From assembly GCF_000414115.1 (NCBI RefSeq), contig NZ_AOPZ01000224.1, forward strand, positions 1 to 34,770: DNA of 34,770 nt. The letters run 5' to 3'. Both the position numbers and the translations under genes were made by a program. Positions 23,140 through 31,063 of this stretch are shown here, piece by piece; position 1 is the stretch's first letter; every line of letters starts with the position of its first letter. This stretch comes from Streptomyces aurantiacus JA 4570. GTDB taxonomy: Bacteria; Actinomycetota; Actinomycetes; Streptomycetales; Streptomycetaceae. The notes below the pieces were generated by a model. That model was not told the origin of the DNA, searched no databases, and was given only the letters and a program-made list of their open reading frames with translations.

Positions 23140-24225
23140 TCAGAACACCACCAGCGCTCGCCCGCCCTTCCCCGCCAGCATGTTCTCGAATGCTGCCGGG
23201 ATGCCGTCGAGGGCGATGCGGTCGGTCACGAGACCGGTGAGGTCGAGGCGGCCCGCCCGGATGTGGGCGGCGAGTACGGGGAGGTCGACGGCCGGGTCGG
23301 AGTTGCCGTAGACGCAGCCGGACAGGGTGCGGCCCCAGTGGAAGATCTCCAGGGCGTTGAAGGTGACCTGCTGATCCTTGCCGCCGATGCCGACGACCGT
23401 GGTGCGCCCACCGCGCCGGGTGGACTCCCAGGCCGCGCGGATGGTCACCGCGCGGCCCACGCACTCCACGGCCACGTCGACGCCGTGACCGCCTGTCAGT
23501 TTCCGGATGTCCTTGGCGGTGGTCTCGGACGCGACCACGTACTCCGTGGCCCCGGCCGCACGCGCCAGCCCCTCCTTCTCCGCGGACACGTCGACCGCGA
23601 CGACCCGCGCCGCCCCGGCGATCCGGGCGGCCTGGAGCGTGGCCAGGCCCACTCCGCCGACGCCGAACACGGCCACCGTCTCACCCTCGCGGACACGCGC
23701 CGAGTGGTGCACGGCCCCGTACCCGGTCAGGACCGCGCAGCCGAGCAGCGCCGCGTCGGTGAGCGGGATACCGTCGGGCACCGGAAGGACGCAGTTCGCC
23801 GCCACCACCGTCTCCTCCGCGAACGCGGCGACGTTCAGGCCGGGGTGCAGCCCGGTGCCGTCGGCCCGCCGCGCGTACACCTCGCCCGCGCCCGCGAGGG
23901 CGCTGCCGCACAGCCACACCTCGCCGAGCCCGCAGGCGTGGCAACTCCCGCAGGACGGCGCCCAGTTCAGGACCACGCCGGCGCCGGGGGCGACATGGGT
24001 GACGCCCTCCCCCACGGACACCACGGTGCCAGCGCCCTCGTGCCCGAGCACCGCCGGTACGGGCACCCGCATCGTGCCGTTGGTCAGGGACAGGTCGGAG
24101 TGGCACACCCCGGCGGCGGCCAGGCGCACCCGCACCTGGCCGGGGCCCGGCTCGGGCAGGTCGATCTCGGCGATCTCCAGGGGAGCACCGACGGCGGGCA
24201 GGACGGCGGCGCGGACGCGGACCAC
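23140..24225 (-). CDS. Zinc-dependent alcohol dehydrogenase
   Basis: This 361-residue medium-chain dehydrogenase carries catalytic zinc ligands C41 (GVCHSD) and H62 with E63 (GHEGAG), and structural zinc cysteines C92, C95, C98 and C106 (CGSCHACGLGEVWLC). The NAD-binding domain has VAVFGVGGVGLATLQAARIAG and VVAVDVS, with Asp indicating NAD. It most resembles class III and NAD/mycothiol- or NDMA-type alcohol dehydrogenases. It oxidises an alcohol to the aldehyde used by the gene upstream in the operon. The GTG at 24225 follows GAGGAG. The leader contains a 24-bp tandem duplication. Confidence 0.9.
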   Translation of the reverse strand: MVRVRAAVLPAVGAPLEIAEIDLPEPGPGQVRVRLAAAGVCHSDLSLTNGTMRVPVPAVLGHEGAGTVVSVGEGVTHVAPGAGVVLNWAPSCGSCHACGLGEVWLCGSALAGAGEVYARRADGTGLHPGLNVAAFAEETVVAANCVLPVPDGIPLTDAALLGCAVLTGYGAVHHSARVREGETVAVFGVGGVGLATLQAARIAGAARVVAVDVSAEKEGLARAAGATEYVVASETTAKDIRKLTGGHGVDVAVECVGRAVTIRAAWESTRRGGRTTVVGIGGKDQQVTFNALEIFHWGRTLSGCVYGNSDPAVDLPVLAAHIRAGRLDLTGLVTDRIALDGIPAAFENMLAGKGGRALVVF

Positions 24226-24239
24226 GATGGCGTACTCCT

Positions 24240-24287
24240 CAATGACCTTTGGCGGGGCCTCGACAATGACCTTTGGTGGGGCCTCGA
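24240..24287. repeat. 24-bp tandem duplication between aldehyde and alcohol dehydrogenase genes
   Basis: Two 24-base units (24240-24263 and 24264-24287) differ at one base. They fill most of the 79-base gap in the operon, just upstream of the alcohol dehydrogenase ribosome site. Confidence 0.8.
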
Positions 24288-24304
24288 TGGCCTTGGAGAC
24301 TGTC

Positions 24305-25693
24305 TTAGAACTGCAGCGACTTGGTCTGGAGATACTCCGCGAGACCGTGCGCGCCCAGCTCCCGGCCCACGCCGGACTGCTTGTAACCGCCGAACGGCGC
24401 CAGGGGGTTGAAGCTGCCGCCGTTGATGTCGACCTGCCCGGTCTGCAGCCGGCGGGCGAACGCCACGGCCTCCGCGTCGTCGCCGGCCCACACCGCGCCC
24501 GCGAGGCCGTACACCGTGCCGTTGGCGATGGTCTCGGCGTCGGCCTCGTCCTCGTACCGGATGAGGGAGACGACCGGGCCGAAGATCTCCTCCTGGGCGA
24601 TGGTCATGCCGGGGGTGACGTCGGCGAAGACGGTGGGGCTGACGAAGTAGCCCTGCTCGCGCGGTGCTTCGGGCCCGCCCGCGACGAGGCGCGCGCCCTC
24701 CTCGACACCGCGCTCGATGTAGCCGCGGACGCGGGCCTGCTGCTTGGCGCTGACGACGGGGCCGATGCGGTCGCCGTACTTGGCGGCCGCCTTGCGGGCA
24801 AGGTCCACCGCCTCCTCGTACCGCGAGGTGTGCACCAGCATCCGGGTCCAGGCGCTGCACGTCTGGCCGGAGTTGGCCATGACGTTCGCGACGCCGACGT
24901 TCACGGCCTTCGCGAGGTCGGCGCTCGGCAGGATGACGTTGGCGGACTTGCCGCCGAGTTCGAGGGCGACGCGCTTGACGGCCGCGCCCGCGGTCGCGCC
25001 GATCTGCTTGCCAACGGCCGTGGAGCCGGTGAACGAGACCAGGTCGACGTCGTCGTGCGCGGCGAGGGCCTGGCCCGCGACCGGGCCGAGGCCGGTGACG
25101 AGGTTGAACACGCCCGCGGGCAGGCCCGCTTCGTGCACGATCTCCGTGAAGAGCTGGGCCGTCAGCGGGGTGTCCTCGGCGGGCTTGAGGACCACCGTGC
25201 AGCCCGCGGCGAGGGCGGGGGCGACCTTGGCGACGATCTGGTGCAGCGGGTAGTTCCACGGCGTGATCGCGCCGACCACGCCGACGGGCTCGGCGTAGAC
25301 CGTGGAGTTGCCGACCTTCTCCTCGAAGGGGTACGTGGCCGCGAGGTCCGCGTAGGAACCGGCGACCATGATCGGGACGCCCGCGTGCACGGCCTCCGAG
25401 AAGGGGAGCGGGGCGCCCAGTTCGGCGGTGACGGTCGCGGCGATCTCGTCCTTGCGGGCGACCAGGCCGTCGCGGACGGCGCCGATCCTCGCCGCGCGTT
25501 CCGCGGGCGGGGTCGCCGACCAGGCGGGGAGGGCGGCGCGGGCCGCGCGTACGGCGGCGTCCACGTCCTCCGCGGTGCCCGCCGGTACGTGGGCGACGAC
25601 CTCTTCGTCCGCCGGGTTCACGACGGGGATCGTGTCCCCCGTCGCGGCGGGGCGCCACGCGCCCGCGATGTACATCCCGTCGTGGGCCTTCAT
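24305..25693 (-). CDS. NAD(P)-dependent aldehyde dehydrogenase
   Basis: This 462-residue enzyme has all the family hallmarks: PWNYPLHQIVAKVAPALAAG near residue 145, the cofactor motif FTGSTAVG at 221-228, the general-base glutamate E245 in ALELGGKSAN, and the catalytic cysteine C279 in NSGQTCSAWTR. EEIFGPVVSLI and PFGGYKQSGVGRELG appear near the C-terminus. It converts an aldehyde to a carboxylic acid. ATG at 25693 follows GGGGAGG with good spacing. The 19-bp TetR-type palindrome lies 72 bases upstream. With the alcohol dehydrogenase it forms a two-step alcohol-to-acid route, whose product could feed the acyl-CoA dehydrogenase after CoA activation. Confidence 0.92.
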   Translation of the reverse strand: MKAHDGMYIAGAWRPAATGDTIPVVNPADEEVVAHVPAGTAEDVDAAVRAARAALPAWSATPPAERAARIGAVRDGLVARKDEIAATVTAELGAPLPFSEAVHAGVPIMVAGSYADLAATYPFEEKVGNSTVYAEPVGVVGAITPWNYPLHQIVAKVAPALAAGCTVVLKPAEDTPLTAQLFTEIVHEAGLPAGVFNLVTGLGPVAGQALAAHDDVDLVSFTGSTAVGKQIGATAGAAVKRVALELGGKSANVILPSADLAKAVNVGVANVMANSGQTCSAWTRMLVHTSRYEEAVDLARKAAAKYGDRIGPVVSAKQQARVRGYIERGVEEGARLVAGGPEAPREQGYFVSPTVFADVTPGMTIAQEEIFGPVVSLIRYEDEADAETIANGTVYGLAGAVWAGDDAEAVAFARRLQTGQVDINGGSFNPLAPFGGYKQSGVGRELGAHGLAEYLQTKSLQF

Positions 25694-25764
25694 CCCATTC
25701 CTCCCCAACGTGACCTGGCGGCGGTGCGCGCCCGGCGGTGCTCGTCGTGCTCCCGTGCGCACCC

Positions 25765-25783
25765 AAACTAGCGCCGTTAGTTT
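25765..25783. promoter_or_regulatory. 19-bp TetR operator upstream of the aldehyde dehydrogenase
   Basis: AAACTAGCGCCGTTAGTTT is an inverted repeat about C25774 (8 of 9 pairs) and shares the AAAyTAGC-n-…GyTAGTTT-like arms of 22321-22339. It overlaps the stop codon of the upstream MFS gene (25777-25779), showing that the aldehyde dehydrogenase has its own promoter. Confidence 0.7.
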
Positions 25784-26421
25784 TTCTCCGCCAGGGCCCT
25801 CTCGGCGGGCGAGGATGGCCCGCCCTCGGGGGCGTCGCGTCGCAGGCCCAGACCCGCCGCGGCCAGGAGCAGCACACCCAGCATGACGAAGGGCGCCCCC
25901 ACCCCCGCCACCCCGGCGATCGCCCCGGCCCCGGCGGGCGCCGCCACCTGCCCGAGCCGGTTCCCGGTGAGCCGCAGCGCCAGCGCCGTGGACCGCGCCG
26001 CCGCGGGCGCCGCCCGCACGACGGTCGTCATGGACAGCGGCTGGCCGACGCCGAGGCAGAAGCCGAGCAGCGCGAGCATGACGGCGAGCGCCCACACGGG
26101 CACCGGCAGCGCCACCCCGGCGCACAGCACCCCGCCCAGCAGACACGTGACGGCGATGAGCGCACGCCGTCCAAGGACCCGCAGGAGCGGTGTCATCACC
26201 AGACGGCAGGCGATCGTGGCGCCCGCCCGCAGACTCAGCAGCACCCCGACGGTCGCGGGCGCGATGCCCCGGTGCTCGCCGACGACCGGCAGGTACGCGG
26301 TGAGGATGTCCGTCGCGGAGAGCACGGCGAGGCTGATGAAGATGCCCGCGGGCACGCCCCGCGCCCGCAGGATCCCGAGCACGGGAACCTTGGCGGCCCG
26401 CTCCACCGCCGCCCCGGCCCC

Positions 26422-26451
26422 GGCTTCGGCTTCGGCTTCGGCTTCGGCTTC
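26422..26451 (-). repeat. GGCTTC hexanucleotide repeat, five units
   Basis: Five perfect GGCTTC units on the plus strand encode (Glu-Ala)5 on the minus strand in the central loop of the MFS transporter. Unit changes would keep the frame. Confidence 0.85.
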
Positions 26452-26837
26452 GGGAGACCGCGGCGCCGGCGCCCCGCCCACGTACTCGATCCGCCACAGC
26501 GAGGTGACCGCGGCCGCGGCGACGGCGGACGAGACCACCAGCGCCAGCGCGCTGCTGCGGTCCATGTCGGGGCCGATGAGGGCGCCCGCGGCGATGGGTC
26601 CCACGAGCTGGCCGAGGGACGCGCCGATGGTGAAGTGGCCGAAGTTCCGGTCCTGTTCGGCCGGGGCGGACTGCCGGGCCACGATCGACTGGGCGCCGAT
26701 GACGAAGCAGAGGTGGCCGAGCCCCATGACGCCGCTCCAGGCGGCGAGCGCGCCGAGCGAGGTCGCCGTGCCGCCGAGCGCGCACCCGCCCGCGATGAGC
26801 GCGACGCCGACGGGCAGCAGCGGCGCGCACCGCCCGT

Positions 26838-26868
26838 GGTCGGTGCGGCGGGAGGGTCGGTGCGGCGG
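26838..26868. repeat. 14-bp direct repeat causing the MFS frameshift
   Basis: GGTCGGTGCGGCGG occurs at 26838-26851 and 26855-26868, separated by GAG (period 17). Deleting one period rejoins the two reading frames of the transporter at GRRTD/HGRC. Alternatively an 18-bp in-frame repeat suffered a one-base loss. Confidence 0.75.
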
Positions 26869-27079
26869 CCGAGCGGCACGGCGGCGAAGAGGGGGAGCAG
26901 CGCGTACACGCCCGCGATGACGCCGATCGCGCGTTCGTCGGCGCCCAGGGACAGGGCCCGGTAGGAGACGGCGGGCCGCGCCATCGACACCGCCCCCTGC
27001 GCGAAGCTGAAGGCGATGACGAGACGCAGCAGCCAGCACCGGCCGGTCGGCCGGGGCCCGCCACCGCGTCCGTACCGCA

Positions 27080-28552
27080 TCAGATGATGCCGAAGAGGAT
27101 CCCGGCGCCGAGCACCACCAGCGAGGTGAGCACGGCCCACTTGACGGTGAACCGGGTGTGGTCGCCGAACTCGACCTTGGCCATGCCCACGAGGACGTAC
27201 ACGGCGGGCACGAGCGGGCTCGACATGTGCAGGGCCTGGCCCGCGATGGAGGCGCGGGCGATCTCCAGCGAGGAGACGCCGTGGGCCTGGCCCGCCTCGG
27301 CGAGGACCGGCAGGACGCCGAAGTAGAAGCCGTCGTTGGACATGAAGTAGGTGAGCGGGATCGAGAGGAGGCCCGTCACCAGGCCCATCTGGCCGCCCAT
27401 GCCGTCCGGGATGGTGCCGACGAGCCAGTCGGCCATGTGGTCGACCATGCCGGTGCCGGTGAGCACGCCGGTGAAGACGGCGGCGGCGAAGACCATGCCG
27501 GTGACGTTGAGTACGTTCTCGGCGTGGGCGGCGATGCGGGCCTTCTGGTCGGGCATGTGCGGGAAGTTGACCGTGAGGGCGAGGGCCGCGCCGAGCAGGA
27601 ACAGGACCGGGATCGGCAGCCACTCCATGATCATGGCGGTGAGGAGGAGGACCGTAAGCGCCGCGTTGAACCAGTAGAGCTTGGGCCGCAGGGTGGGGCG
27701 GTCGGGGTCGAGCCCCTGGAAGCCGTCGTCGTCATCGGATTCGGCGTCCGCCTCGGCCGGACGGGAGGCGTCGGCACCCGCACCCGGACCACCGGAGGAG
27801 CCCGGACCGGCGCCCGCGGAGGCGGAGTTGCCGCCCTTGGTGAAGCTGACACGCCCGGCGGCCGCCTCGCCGCCCGCCCCCACGAGCACCGGCTCACCGG
27901 CCCGCGTCTCGGTCTCGAGCACCTCGTCGAGCGACAGCACCCCGAGCCGCCTGCGCTCGCGCAGACCGAGTGCGTACGACAGGACGAAGACGGCGACGAG
28001 GCCGCAGGCGAGCGCCGGGATCATGGGGACGAAGATGTCGGCGGCGTCGACCTTGAGCGCGGTGGCCGCGCGGGCCGTGGGGCCGCCCCAGGGCAGCGTG
28101 TTCATCACGCCGTTGGCGGTGGCGGCGACGCCGGTCATCACGACGAGGCTCATCTTCAGCCGCTTGTACAGCGGATACATCGCCGAGACCGTGATCATGA
28201 AGGTGGTGGAGCCGTCGCCGTCCAGCGAGACGATCGCGGCGAGCACCGCCGTGCCGACGACGATCCGCATCGGGTCCGCCTTGCAGAAGCGCAGGATGCC
28301 GCGGACGATCGGGTCGAACAGGCCGACATCGATCATGACGCCGAAGTACACGATGGCGAACATGAGCATGGCGGCCGTGGGCGCGAGATTGCCGACGCCG
28401 TCGAGGACGTAGTCCCCGAGGTGGGCGCCCTTTCCTACGAAGACGCAGAACAGCGCGGGGATGAGCACCAGTGCCGCGATCGGCGACATCTTCTTCATCA
28501 TGATCAGCACCAGGAACGTGGCGATCATGACGAATCCGAGGATTGTCAGCAT
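27080..28552 (-). CDS. citM: CitMHS-family citrate-metal transporter
   Basis: This 490-residue membrane protein has about 12 hydrophobic helices in two halves. They are joined by a long hydrophilic loop (residues about 212-285) rich in Gly, Ser, Ala and acidic residues (EADAESDDDDG). Motifs such as SLDGDGSTTFMITVSAMYPLYKRL, ANGVMNTLPWGGP and YFMSNDGFYFGVLPVL are typical of CitMHS proton symporters that import citrate complexed with divalent metals or iron. From memory S. coelicolor has a characterised relative (CitSc) that takes up Ca- and Fe-citrate. ATG at 28552 has a weak AGGTAG. The broken MFS gene begins at its stop codon, implying co-translation. Confidence 0.9.
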   Translation of the reverse strand: MLTILGFVMIATFLVLIMMKKMSPIAALVLIPALFCVFVGKGAHLGDYVLDGVGNLAPTAAMLMFAIVYFGVMIDVGLFDPIVRGILRFCKADPMRIVVGTAVLAAIVSLDGDGSTTFMITVSAMYPLYKRLKMSLVVMTGVAATANGVMNTLPWGGPTARAATALKVDAADIFVPMIPALACGLVAVFVLSYALGLRERRRLGVLSLDEVLETETRAGEPVLVGAGGEAAAGRVSFTKGGNSASAGAGPGSSGGPGAGADASRPAEADAESDDDDGFQGLDPDRPTLRPKLYWFNAALTVLLLTAMIMEWLPIPVLFLLGAALALTVNFPHMPDQKARIAAHAENVLNVTGMVFAAAVFTGVLTGTGMVDHMADWLVGTIPDGMGGQMGLVTGLLSIPLTYFMSNDGFYFGVLPVLAEAGQAHGVSSLEIARASIAGQALHMSSPLVPAVYVLVGMAKVEFGDHTRFTVKWAVLTSLVVLGAGILFGII

Positions 28553-28628
28553 GGGGGCTACCTATCGTTCACCATCGAACTACCACCAGGTCTGGCGGTT
28601 CGGATGAACGTAGGACTCGCCATGGAGC

Positions 28629-28645
28629 GTTAACAAGATGTTGAC
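28629..28645 (-). promoter_or_regulatory. Palindrome and promoter upstream of the citrate transporter
   Basis: GTTAACA-AGA-TGTTGAC is an inverted repeat matching at six of seven pairs. On the minus strand TTGTTA inside it, followed after 18 bases by TACGTT, forms a plausible -35/-10 pair. A repressor on the palindrome would block this promoter. The regulator is not identifiable in the window. Confidence 0.5.
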
Positions 28646-28657
28646 GTCCGAGCAATA

Positions 28658-28689
28658 AGCGCAAAACTCCAGGTCAGCGCGTTTGCGCT
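28658..28689 (-). terminator. Hairpin at the end of the molybdopterin oxidoreductase gene
   Basis: AGCGCAAA (28658-28665) pairs with TTTGCGCT (28682-28689) across a 16-base loop that contains the stop codon. On the minus strand it is followed by TATTGC, a weak T-containing tail, and lies just before the citrate-transporter promoter. Confidence 0.5.
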
Positions 28690-30950
28690 AGGGGCGGCGA
28701 GGTCAGCGGGGTGAGGGCCACCGGGAAGCCGTTGAGCACGGCGGTGCCGGAGAGCGGGTCGAGGAGCGTGCCGTCCAGGAGCTGATTGACGTTGGCGCCC
28801 GGGTCGGCGCCCGCCACGGTCAGGCGGGTGCCGGGCCGGTCGTGGCCCCAGCCGTGCGGCAGGCTGACGACGCCAGGGCGCACGGCGTCGGTGACCTCGA
28901 CGGGGACGGCGATCTCGCCGCCGGCGGCGCTCACGCGCGCGTGGGCGCCGTCTTCGAGCCCGAGCCGGACGGCGTCCTCCGGGTGGACGTGCAGGGTGCA
29001 GCGGTTGGAGCCGCCCATGAGGGCGGGGACGTTGTGCATCCAGCTGTTGTTGGAGCGCAGATGGCGGCGGCCCACCAGGACGAGCGCGGCGGCCGGGTCG
29101 GCGTCCAGAGACCGGGCCAGCCGCGGCAGGTCCGCCGCGATCGGTTCCGGCAGCAGCTCGACGCGGCCGCTGCGGGTCTTGAGGAGCTGCGGGATGCGCG
29201 GGCCGAGGGGGCCGAGGTCGATGCCGTGCGGGTGGTCGAGGAGGCTCCGGAGGCCGAGTCCGTCGGGGTCGGCGCCGAATCCGTCGCCGTACGGGCCGAG
29301 GCGCAGCATCATGTCCAGGCGCCGCTCGGGGCCGTTCTCGCCGGTGAGGAGCCCCGCGAGTTCCTTGGGGTCGCGGCCGTGCACGCGCGCGTGCGGCTCG
29401 GTGACGGCCTTGCCGAGCGTCCGGTCGATCGCGAGGTCGTCGACGGCCTCCGGGTCCGCCCCGTGCATGCCCGTCGCGGCCAGCACCAGCCGGGCCAGGA
29501 TCTCCGTCTCCGCCATCCGCCCCTCCTCCAGGGGGACCGCGGGGCGGGTGTAGCGGACCTGGTTGCGGACGGCGAAGGCGTTGAAGGCGAAGTCGTGGTG
29601 GGCGCTCTGGGAGGGCGGGGGCGGCGGCAGGACGACGTGCGCGTGGCGTGAGGTCTCGTTCAGGTACGGATCCACGCTGACCATGAAGTCCAGGGAGGAC
29701 AGCGCCTTGTCGAGGCGGTCGCCGTCGGGGGCGGACAGGACGGGGTTGGTGGCGACGGCGACGACGGCGCGGACGGGGCTCGCGCCGAGACCTCCGTCGT
29801 CCGCGCGGGGCGGCGTGTCGATCTCCTCCGCGAGGGCGGCGATCGGCAGCTCGCCCTTCGCCTCCGGGTGCCCGCTCGCCCGGCTGCGCCAGCGCCCCAG
29901 GGCGAACCCCTTGCCGGGGCCCGCGGGCCGCGGGGCCCGGTCCGTGGCGGCGAGCGGGAACATCGCGCCGCCGGGCCGGTCGAGGTTGCCGGTGAGGACG
30001 TTCAGTACGTCGACGAGCCAGCAGGTGAGGGTGCCGAACGCGACGGTGCTCGCGCCGACGCGTCCGTACACGGCGGCGGTGGGCGCGGCGGCCAGCTCAC
30101 GGGCGAGCTCGCGGATGGTGGCGGCGGGCACGTCGCAGGCCGCGGCGACGGCTTCGGGGGTGAAGTCCCGTACGGCGTCGGCGACTTGCCCGACCCCCGT
30201 GACGTGCTCGGCGAGCCCGCCCAGCGCGACGAGGCCGTCCGCGAACAGGACCTGGGCCATCGCCGCGAGCAGCAGCGCGTCCGTGCCGGGCCGGATCGCC
30301 ACGTGCCGGTCGGCCAGCTTCGCGGTGCGGGTGCGGCGCGGGTCGACGACGGTGAGCGTCCCGCCGCGGGCGCGCAGCGCCTTCAGCCTGCCGGGGAAGT
30401 CGGGCGCGGTGCACAGGCTGCCGTTGGAGTCCAGGGGGTTGGCGCCGAGCATCAGCAGATGGTCCGTACGGTCCAGGTCCGGTACGGGGATGGCGAGCGC
30501 GTCGCCGAAGAGCAGGCCGCTGGAGACGTGCTTGGGCATCTGGTCGACGGTGCTGGCGGTGAACAGGCTGCGGGTGCCGAGCCCGGCGAGCAGCAGCGGC
30601 GGATAGAGGGCGCCCGCCATGGTGTGCACGTTCGGGTTGCCGAGCACCACGCCCACGGCGTGCGGCCCGTACCGCTCGACCACCGGCCGGATGCCCGCCG
30701 CGACGGCGTCGAACGCCTCCTCCCAACTGGCCTCCTCCAGCGTCCCGTTCTTGCGTACGAGAGGTCGCCGCAGCCGGTCCGGATCGCCGTCGGCCGCCCC
30801 GAAGGAGGCGCCCTTGGGGCAGATGAACCCGTGGCTGAACACGTCGTCCTTGTCTCCGCGCACCCCGGTCACCCGGGGGCCTTCGACGGTGAGGGTGAGT
30901 CCGCAGGTGGCTTCGCAGAGGGGGCAGATGCGCAGGGCGGTGCGGGGCAT
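28674..30950 (-). CDS. Molybdopterin oxidoreductase with [4Fe-4S] cluster
   Basis: This 758-residue protein belongs to the DMSO-reductase/formate-dehydrogenase superfamily. The N-terminal iron-sulfur motif has C9, C12, C16 and C44 (CPLCEATC … ICPKG). Next come the Mo-bis-MGD domains (NPNVHTMAGALY, LMLGANPLDSNGS, VDPRRTRTAKLAD). The C-terminal dinucleotide-binding domain includes RSNNSWMHN and LPHGWGHD. There is no Tat signal, so it is cytoplasmic. The substrate is not clear; many actinobacteria have such an assimilatory-type protein without known partners. ATG at 30950 follows GGAGG. A perfect-armed TetR-type operator lies 41 bases upstream, and a TetR gene is next. Confidence 0.88.
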   Translation of the reverse strand: MPRTALRICPLCEATCGLTLTVEGPRVTGVRGDKDDVFSHGFICPKGASFGAADGDPDRLRRPLVRKNGTLEEASWEEAFDAVAAGIRPVVERYGPHAVGVVLGNPNVHTMAGALYPPLLLAGLGTRSLFTASTVDQMPKHVSSGLLFGDALAIPVPDLDRTDHLLMLGANPLDSNGSLCTAPDFPGRLKALRARGGTLTVVDPRRTRTAKLADRHVAIRPGTDALLLAAMAQVLFADGLVALGGLAEHVTGVGQVADAVRDFTPEAVAAACDVPAATIRELARELAAAPTAAVYGRVGASTVAFGTLTCWLVDVLNVLTGNLDRPGGAMFPLAATDRAPRPAGPGKGFALGRWRSRASGHPEAKGELPIAALAEEIDTPPRADDGGLGASPVRAVVAVATNPVLSAPDGDRLDKALSSLDFMVSVDPYLNETSRHAHVVLPPPPPSQSAHHDFAFNAFAVRNQVRYTRPAVPLEEGRMAETEILARLVLAATGMHGADPEAVDDLAIDRTLGKAVTEPHARVHGRDPKELAGLLTGENGPERRLDMMLRLGPYGDGFGADPDGLGLRSLLDHPHGIDLGPLGPRIPQLLKTRSGRVELLPEPIAADLPRLARSLDADPAAALVLVGRRHLRSNNSWMHNVPALMGGSNRCTLHVHPEDAVRLGLEDGAHARVSAAGGEIAVPVEVTDAVRPGVVSLPHGWGHDRPGTRLTVAGADPGANVNQLLDGTLLDPLSGTAVLNGFPVALTPLTSPPLAQTR

Positions 30951-30990
30951 GGGGGCCTCCAGGGCGGCAGCGGCGGCGCAGACGGGTCGA

Positions 30991-31008
30991 GCATACCGAC
31001 CGGTATGC
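30991..31008 (-). promoter_or_regulatory. TetR-type operator upstream of the molybdopterin oxidoreductase
   Basis: GCATACCG-AC-CGGTATGC has perfect eight-base arms. On the minus strand it contains TATGCT, a possible -10. It sits between the TetR gene (31064-31762) and the oxidoreductase start, so that TetR is the expected binder. Confidence 0.7.
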
Positions 31009-31063
31009 ACGCTGGCGAGGGAGCAGCGGGGGGAACAGCGGGGGCGCCCGCTGGGGAGCCCTC

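Larger units (their letters stand above)
25777..27080 (-). pseudogene. MFS transporter broken by a frameshift
   Basis: The gene starts at ATG 27080, overlapping the CitMHS stop by one base (TGATG). It encodes the first two helices: WLLRLVIAFSFAQGAVSMARPAVSYRAL in outline, then ERAIGVIAGVYALLPLFAAVPLGRRTD. The frame is then lost in a repeat at 26838-26868. The rest of the transporter (HGRCAPLLPVGVALIAGGCALGG… to AERALAEKN, about ten more helices) continues in another frame. The break lies in the conserved loop between helices two and three (motif A, here GRRTDHGR). Removing 17 bases restores one open frame of about 430 residues. A cytoplasmic loop contains a Glu-Ala repeat. The substrate is unknown; the mutation, if real, should abolish transport. 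Confidence 0.78.
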
